NCBI GenBank assembly: GCA_036848175.1
Contig: DAIUKO010000002.1
Location: forward strand, 21,564-85,563
From: QHWF01 sp036848175
Lineage (GTDB): Bacteria > Acidobacteriota > Vicinamibacteria > Vicinamibacterales > CAVVIG01
Length of the DNA: 64,000 bases
Direction of reading: 5' to 3'
Shown: positions 61,359-64,000 of the stretch, in pieces
How the letters are laid out: every line of letters begins with the position of its first letter
Numbering within the stretch: the stretch's first letter is position 1
The notes under the pieces: generated by a model
The model's input: the letters and a program-made list of their open reading frames with translations, nothing else
Told to the model about the DNA's origin: nothing
Database searches by the model: none
Position numbers and translations under genes: made by a program

Positions 61359-61574
61359 TCAGCGGGCGGCAGATCCGCTGAACGGGACCACCACGCGTGA
61401 TTCTGCGGGCACGACCACGGCCGCTGGCTGCCGATGGACGTGCGGCTTGGCGTGGAGCTCCCATCCCGTCGATCGGCGTCCGCAATGAACGCATCGCAGG
61501 AAGATCGCGCCGGGTTCACACCAGGCACTGTAATCGTGCCGTCCCGACAAATAACAGTTGAACCAGTTCCACAT
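61359..61574 (-). CDS. 71-aa CxxC mini-protein
   Basis: A 71-residue protein (MWNWFNCYLSGRHDYSAWCEPGAIFLRC...) with a CVHC pair at residues 28-31 and an Arg-rich CGRRS following, suggestive of a small zinc-ribbon or redox site; the N-terminal Cys7 and Cys19 could join in metal binding. The C-terminal 30 residues are low-complexity (Val/Pro/Arg). AAGGGG lies in front of the ATG. I do not recognise a family. It lies right next to the gap. Confidence 0.65.
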   Translation of the reverse strand: MWNWFNCYLSGRHDYSAWCEPGAIFLRCVHCGRRSTGWELHAKPHVHRQPAAVVVPAESRVVVPFSGSAAR

Positions 61575-61864
61575 AAAGGATCCCCTTGCCTCGGTCAGCT
61601 TTGTTGCTGGCGAGCCCTAGCGCAAAAGCAATGCCGCACTGTTTTGTCGCCGTCGAACGGTTCTGAGCGTGCGAAAACATTTGGGTTTTCACCAGAATCT
61701 CGCCGCGGCGGACCGTGTCATCCCCTCCGCGCCCGTGTTCTGCGCCTGAACACGCGCGCTGGCGTGAGCCACGTTTCTGTAAGAGTTCCGCACGATTGCG
61801 TGGCGAGAACCCGAGCAAAGGCCGGCGAATGGATGGCGAGGAAGGCGGCGAGCCGATCGATCGG
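61575..61864. other. 290-nt spacer without a convincing gene
   Basis: No frame here has a recognisable protein, a good ribosome site or clear codon bias. It separates tatC from the CxxC gene and lies close to the scaffold gap; its base composition is somewhat less GC-rich than the genes. I see no clear terminator or repeat. Confidence 0.5.
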
Positions 61865-62644
61865 CTACTGACGCACGCGCGGCGCGGTCAGCCAGGCGAT
61901 GAGGATGCTCAACAGATAGAGCGCGATCATCGGCGCGGCGAACAGCGTCTGGTTGAAGGGATCCCCGCTCGGCGTGAGCACCGCGGCCACGATGAAGATC
62001 AACAGGATCGCATACTTGATGCGTCTGGCCAGCCAGCCTGCCGTCACGAGCCGCATCCTCGTCAGGAAGAAGATGACGGTCGGCATTTGAAACGTCAGCG
62101 CCATCCCGATCAACATTTTCGTATAGAGCGAGAAGACGCCGTCGACGCTCGGAAGGAACTTCAGCTCCGGCCGGTTGAAGCTTGCGAAGAACGCCATCGC
62201 CGCCGCGAACAGCACGTAGTGGTTGAAGGCGGCGCCGGCGACGAGTCCCGCCGACGACAACAGGACGAATGGAATCGCGAATCGTTTCTCGTCGGCATAC
62301 AGGCCGGGCGCGATGAATCGCCACACCTGAAACATCACGTACGGTGACGCGAGGATCGCGCCGGCGATCACGGTGAGCTGCATCTCGAGCGCGAACACCG
62401 CGCTCGGGTCCGTATAAATCAACGAGCTGCCCGCCGGCAGGACGCGCCGCGTCGGTTCCATCAGGAACGCGAGGATGCGGTCGATGAACAGAAACGCGGC
62501 CGCGGCGCCAACCGCAATCGCAGTCAGCGAACGGATGATCCGCTTTCGGAGCTCGTCGAGATGCTCCAGAAACGCCATCGCGCCGCCTGGCGATCGATCG
62601 TCGTCAGGCGGCGGAGCGTAGGCGCGCGCGGCAGCGGCAGCCAT
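61865..62644 (-). CDS. tatC: Sec-independent translocase protein TatC
   Basis: TatC is the receptor of the Tat pathway. The 259-residue protein has the MAFLEHLDELRKRIIRS opening (about residues 23-40), six membrane helices, the conserved Phe/Glu/Pro residues in the first loops (PSAVFALEMQLTVIAGAILASPYVMFQVWRFIAPGLYADEKRF), and the FLLTRMRLV loop with the typical later SPS-like PSGDPFNQ. The first 22 residues (Ala-rich, Pro/Asp-rich) are a lineage extension. ATG 62644 is preferred because TAGAAT ends 8 nt before it. Its partner tatA lies 53 kb away at 8866. Confidence 0.95.
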   Translation of the reverse strand: MAAAAARAYAPPPDDDRSPGGAMAFLEHLDELRKRIIRSLTAIAVGAAAAFLFIDRILAFLMEPTRRVLPAGSSLIYTDPSAVFALEMQLTVIAGAILASPYVMFQVWRFIAPGLYADEKRFAIPFVLLSSAGLVAGAAFNHYVLFAAAMAFFASFNRPELKFLPSVDGVFSLYTKMLIGMALTFQMPTVIFFLTRMRLVTAGWLARRIKYAILLIFIVAAVLTPSGDPFNQTLFAAPMIALYLLSILIAWLTAPRVRQ

Positions 62645-62652
62645 GTGCGCGG

Positions 62653-62658
62653 ATTCTA
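62653..62658 (-). promoter_or_regulatory. TAGAAT -10 for tatC (leaderless type)
   Basis: Minus-strand TAGAAT ends 8 nt before the tatC ATG; the same geometry as nagZ. No ribosome-binding site intervenes. Confidence 0.45.
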
Positions 62659-62675
62659 GATCGAATCTCGACTGG

Positions 62676-63932
62676 TTACGTCGTCGCCAGCGCGGCCGCC
62701 GGCCCGCCGTCGCAGAAGCCGACGACGTGCGGCGCGTTGGCGAGGAACTGCGCGGTGTAGGTGCGCTGAGCCTCTTCGCTGACGCCGCCGTTGAAGATTT
62801 CCAGCACCCCGTACTCGAACTTCACCGTCAGTTGATGAAGTCCCGCCCATGAGGCCGGCGCGCCGAGATCGGTCCGGCCGGCGAGGCGAATCGCCGTCGA
62901 TTCGAGACCTCGCCCGCCGGTCACCGGATCTTCCGCGGCGAACTCGTTGGAGCCCTGCGCCAGAAGTCCGACGACGCCCTGGTCCTGCGACCATCGCCAG
63001 CCGCCGGCTTCATCCGGGCTGATCGAGGCATGGCCCGGCGTGAAGTGCAGATAGCAGTCGGCCTGCGGCGCGGCGTTCCGCGTCGCGACGATCAGCCGTT
63101 GCATCGCCGCGAGGTTGTCGCGCAGCACGCCGTTCATCTCCCACATCGGAAAGCAGACGCGGATCCGCGCGCCGTTGGCGACGAAGGAGCTGGCGAGGAC
63201 GCCGTTCCGGCGATCGTCGGTGGCGACGACGACCGGCACGAAATTGTCGAACTCGAGCTCGTCGAGATCTCGCGCAACCCGTCCCGCATCGTCGGCGAGC
63301 TCGGGATACTGATCGCGATACGGCAGGCCAGCCGTGTTGTAGACGAAATGCGTGTAGCCGCGCTGCCGGTAGGCTTCACGAATCCTGCCGCGCCAGAAGT
63401 CGTCGTAGCAGCCGTAGGCGGGGGTCCAGATGCGCCGGCCGTCGCCGAACGGAATGCCGGGCAGCGCGTCGGGAATGACCGTGGCGCCGGCCCATCGTTT
63501 GATGTCGACGTCGGCCTCGAGGATCGTGACTTGAAACGTCTCCCAGGATTGCTTGCGGACCCGCGTCGCGTTGACCACCGGGTCGTGGCTGCCAACCTCG
63601 GCGCAGACGAAATGCTCTCCGTCCCACGTGCGCAGGCCGACGCCGTCCTGCATCGAGCCGATTGGCGTGAATTGTTCCCACGGTCCGATGCCGCGTTCGT
63701 TCGTGCGCAGCGCGCTGCCGCCGCCGAGCTCGGCGGTGAGGAAGAAGCCCTCGCTCGTCTCCAGCGCGACACGCTGCTGATCGAGGAAATGGACCTGGAA
63801 CGTCTCCCACGCCGCCGCCTTCTCGCGATTCGCGCGAACCGCGATTGGCGTTTGTGGATCGCGTGTGTCGATGCCGCCACCTTCTTCCGCGCAGACGTAC
63901 AGATTGTTTGCTGCCTTCAACGCGACGCGCAT
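62676..63932 (-). CDS. Fascin-like beta-trefoil protein with unknown C-terminal domain
   Basis: A 418-residue protein without signal peptide. The first 140 residues are three repeats of a fascin/actin-crosslinking-type beta-trefoil unit, each with V-x-L near the start, an A-E-x-G turn, and a closing W-E-x-F (W42, W85, W130). The rest (about 145-418) is alpha/beta with patterned strands (RIWTPAYG, YTHFVYNT, FVPVVVATDD, RIRVCFPMWEMNG, ADCYLHFTPGHA, GVVGLLAQGSN, LTVKFEYG), like a TIM barrel. E265 in WEMNG and E373 in KFEYG could be a glycosidase acid/base and nucleophile pair (compare HEMNG in GH26). This is inference. It is next to tatC in the last contig. Confidence 0.78.
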   Translation of the reverse strand: MRVALKAANNLYVCAEEGGGIDTRDPQTPIAVRANREKAAAWETFQVHFLDQQRVALETSEGFFLTAELGGGSALRTNERGIGPWEQFTPIGSMQDGVGLRTWDGEHFVCAEVGSHDPVVNATRVRKQSWETFQVTILEADVDIKRWAGATVIPDALPGIPFGDGRRIWTPAYGCYDDFWRGRIREAYRQRGYTHFVYNTAGLPYRDQYPELADDAGRVARDLDELEFDNFVPVVVATDDRRNGVLASSFVANGARIRVCFPMWEMNGVLRDNLAAMQRLIVATRNAAPQADCYLHFTPGHASISPDEAGGWRWSQDQGVVGLLAQGSNEFAAEDPVTGGRGLESTAIRLAGRTDLGAPASWAGLHQLTVKFEYGVLEIFNGGVSEEAQRTYTAQFLANAPHVVGFCDGGPAAALATT

Positions 63933-64000
63933 GTGGACCTTTCAGCACGGGGAGTGCGCACATTTTGGTGCGGCGCGCGCCGCATGTCGAGCCCGACGAC
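63933..64000. other. Window edge, nothing assigned
   Basis: The final 68 nt form the upstream region of the minus-strand fascin-like gene. I see no feature I can support. Confidence 0.4.

Noticed and set aside
61334..61528. Extending the rhodanese frame through the N run into the right-hand contig
   Set aside because: Gap length is unknown and the residues beyond the gap show no rhodanese similarity; the CxxC gene occupies the same DNA with better signals.

Overview
The window is dense, GC-rich bacterial chromosome, most likely from an uncultivated Acidobacteriota lineage, probably class Vicinamibacteria. The main phylum hint is a lone 795-residue ADOP-type (acidobacterial duplicated orphan permease) MacB-like permease at 45028-47415. 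The essential gene complement (GatB, GroEL, Ffh, MurA) shows this is chromosome, not plasmid or phage. I see no rRNA, tRNA, CRISPR array, transposase or prophage. A 100-N scaffold gap (61234-61333) means the last 2.7 kb may not truly adjoin the rest.

Layout. 1-2906: end of gatB, then ftsE-ftsX. 2928-8871: a promoter-driven orphan small gene, a glycerate 2-kinase, RNase R and SelB. 8866-12771: tatA and a secreted VWA protein (divergent), a geranylgeranyl-reductase-like flavoprotein, a small unknown and a TonB-like protein. 12857-16099 (minus): groES-groEL under twin CIRCE-like operators, and purC with a Fis-like gene. 16205-21549: a UPF0104-type membrane protein, nrdR and an NtrY/NtrX-like two-component pair. 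21550-24222: a formiminotransferase-like gene divergent from a TPR/RDD pair.

24276-32240 is a compact run for phospholipid, nucleotide-repair and riboflavin metabolism plus SRP receptor: pgpA, cinA, thpR, plsY, gpsA, ftsY, ribD, ribE, ribBA. 32364-37107 is a ribosome/SRP block: an orphan small gene, ffh, rpsP, khpA, rimM, trmD, rplS, rnhB. 37116-41900: a large TPR protein, a small membrane protein, thiE, a RodZ-like protein and an unknown. 41913-44843 (minus): GHMP kinase, PolX, a small unknown. 45028-47415 (minus): the ADOP permease.

47482-54799 is a cell-wall operon with stop/start overlaps: nagZ-ldcA-mpl (peptidoglycan recycling), pxpB-pxpC (5-oxoprolinase subunits), murB-murA (UDP-MurNAc synthesis). 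MurA has Asp at the usual catalytic Cys position. 54796-61233 (minus): lolA with a secretin lipoprotein, a DUF2723 membrane protein, a second PolX that has lost polymerase residues, and a rhodanese-like fragment without its cysteine. After the gap: a CxxC mini-protein, tatC, and a beta-trefoil (fascin-like) protein fused to an unknown, possibly glycosidase-like, domain.

Themes. (1) Many transcription units have a -10 hexamer only 5-8 nt before the start codon, suggesting leaderless mRNAs. (2) Operons are tightly packed with ATGA/GTGA/TGATG junctions, and two genes seem to lack ATG/GTG/TTG where homology or topology demands a start but have CTG there. (3) Intergenic gaps carry several unrelated short repeat families. 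(4) I did not find a clear new defence or mobile system. The best novelty candidates are the fascin-like protein, the degenerate PolX, the twin-operator groE promoter and the orphan promoter-driven small genes.
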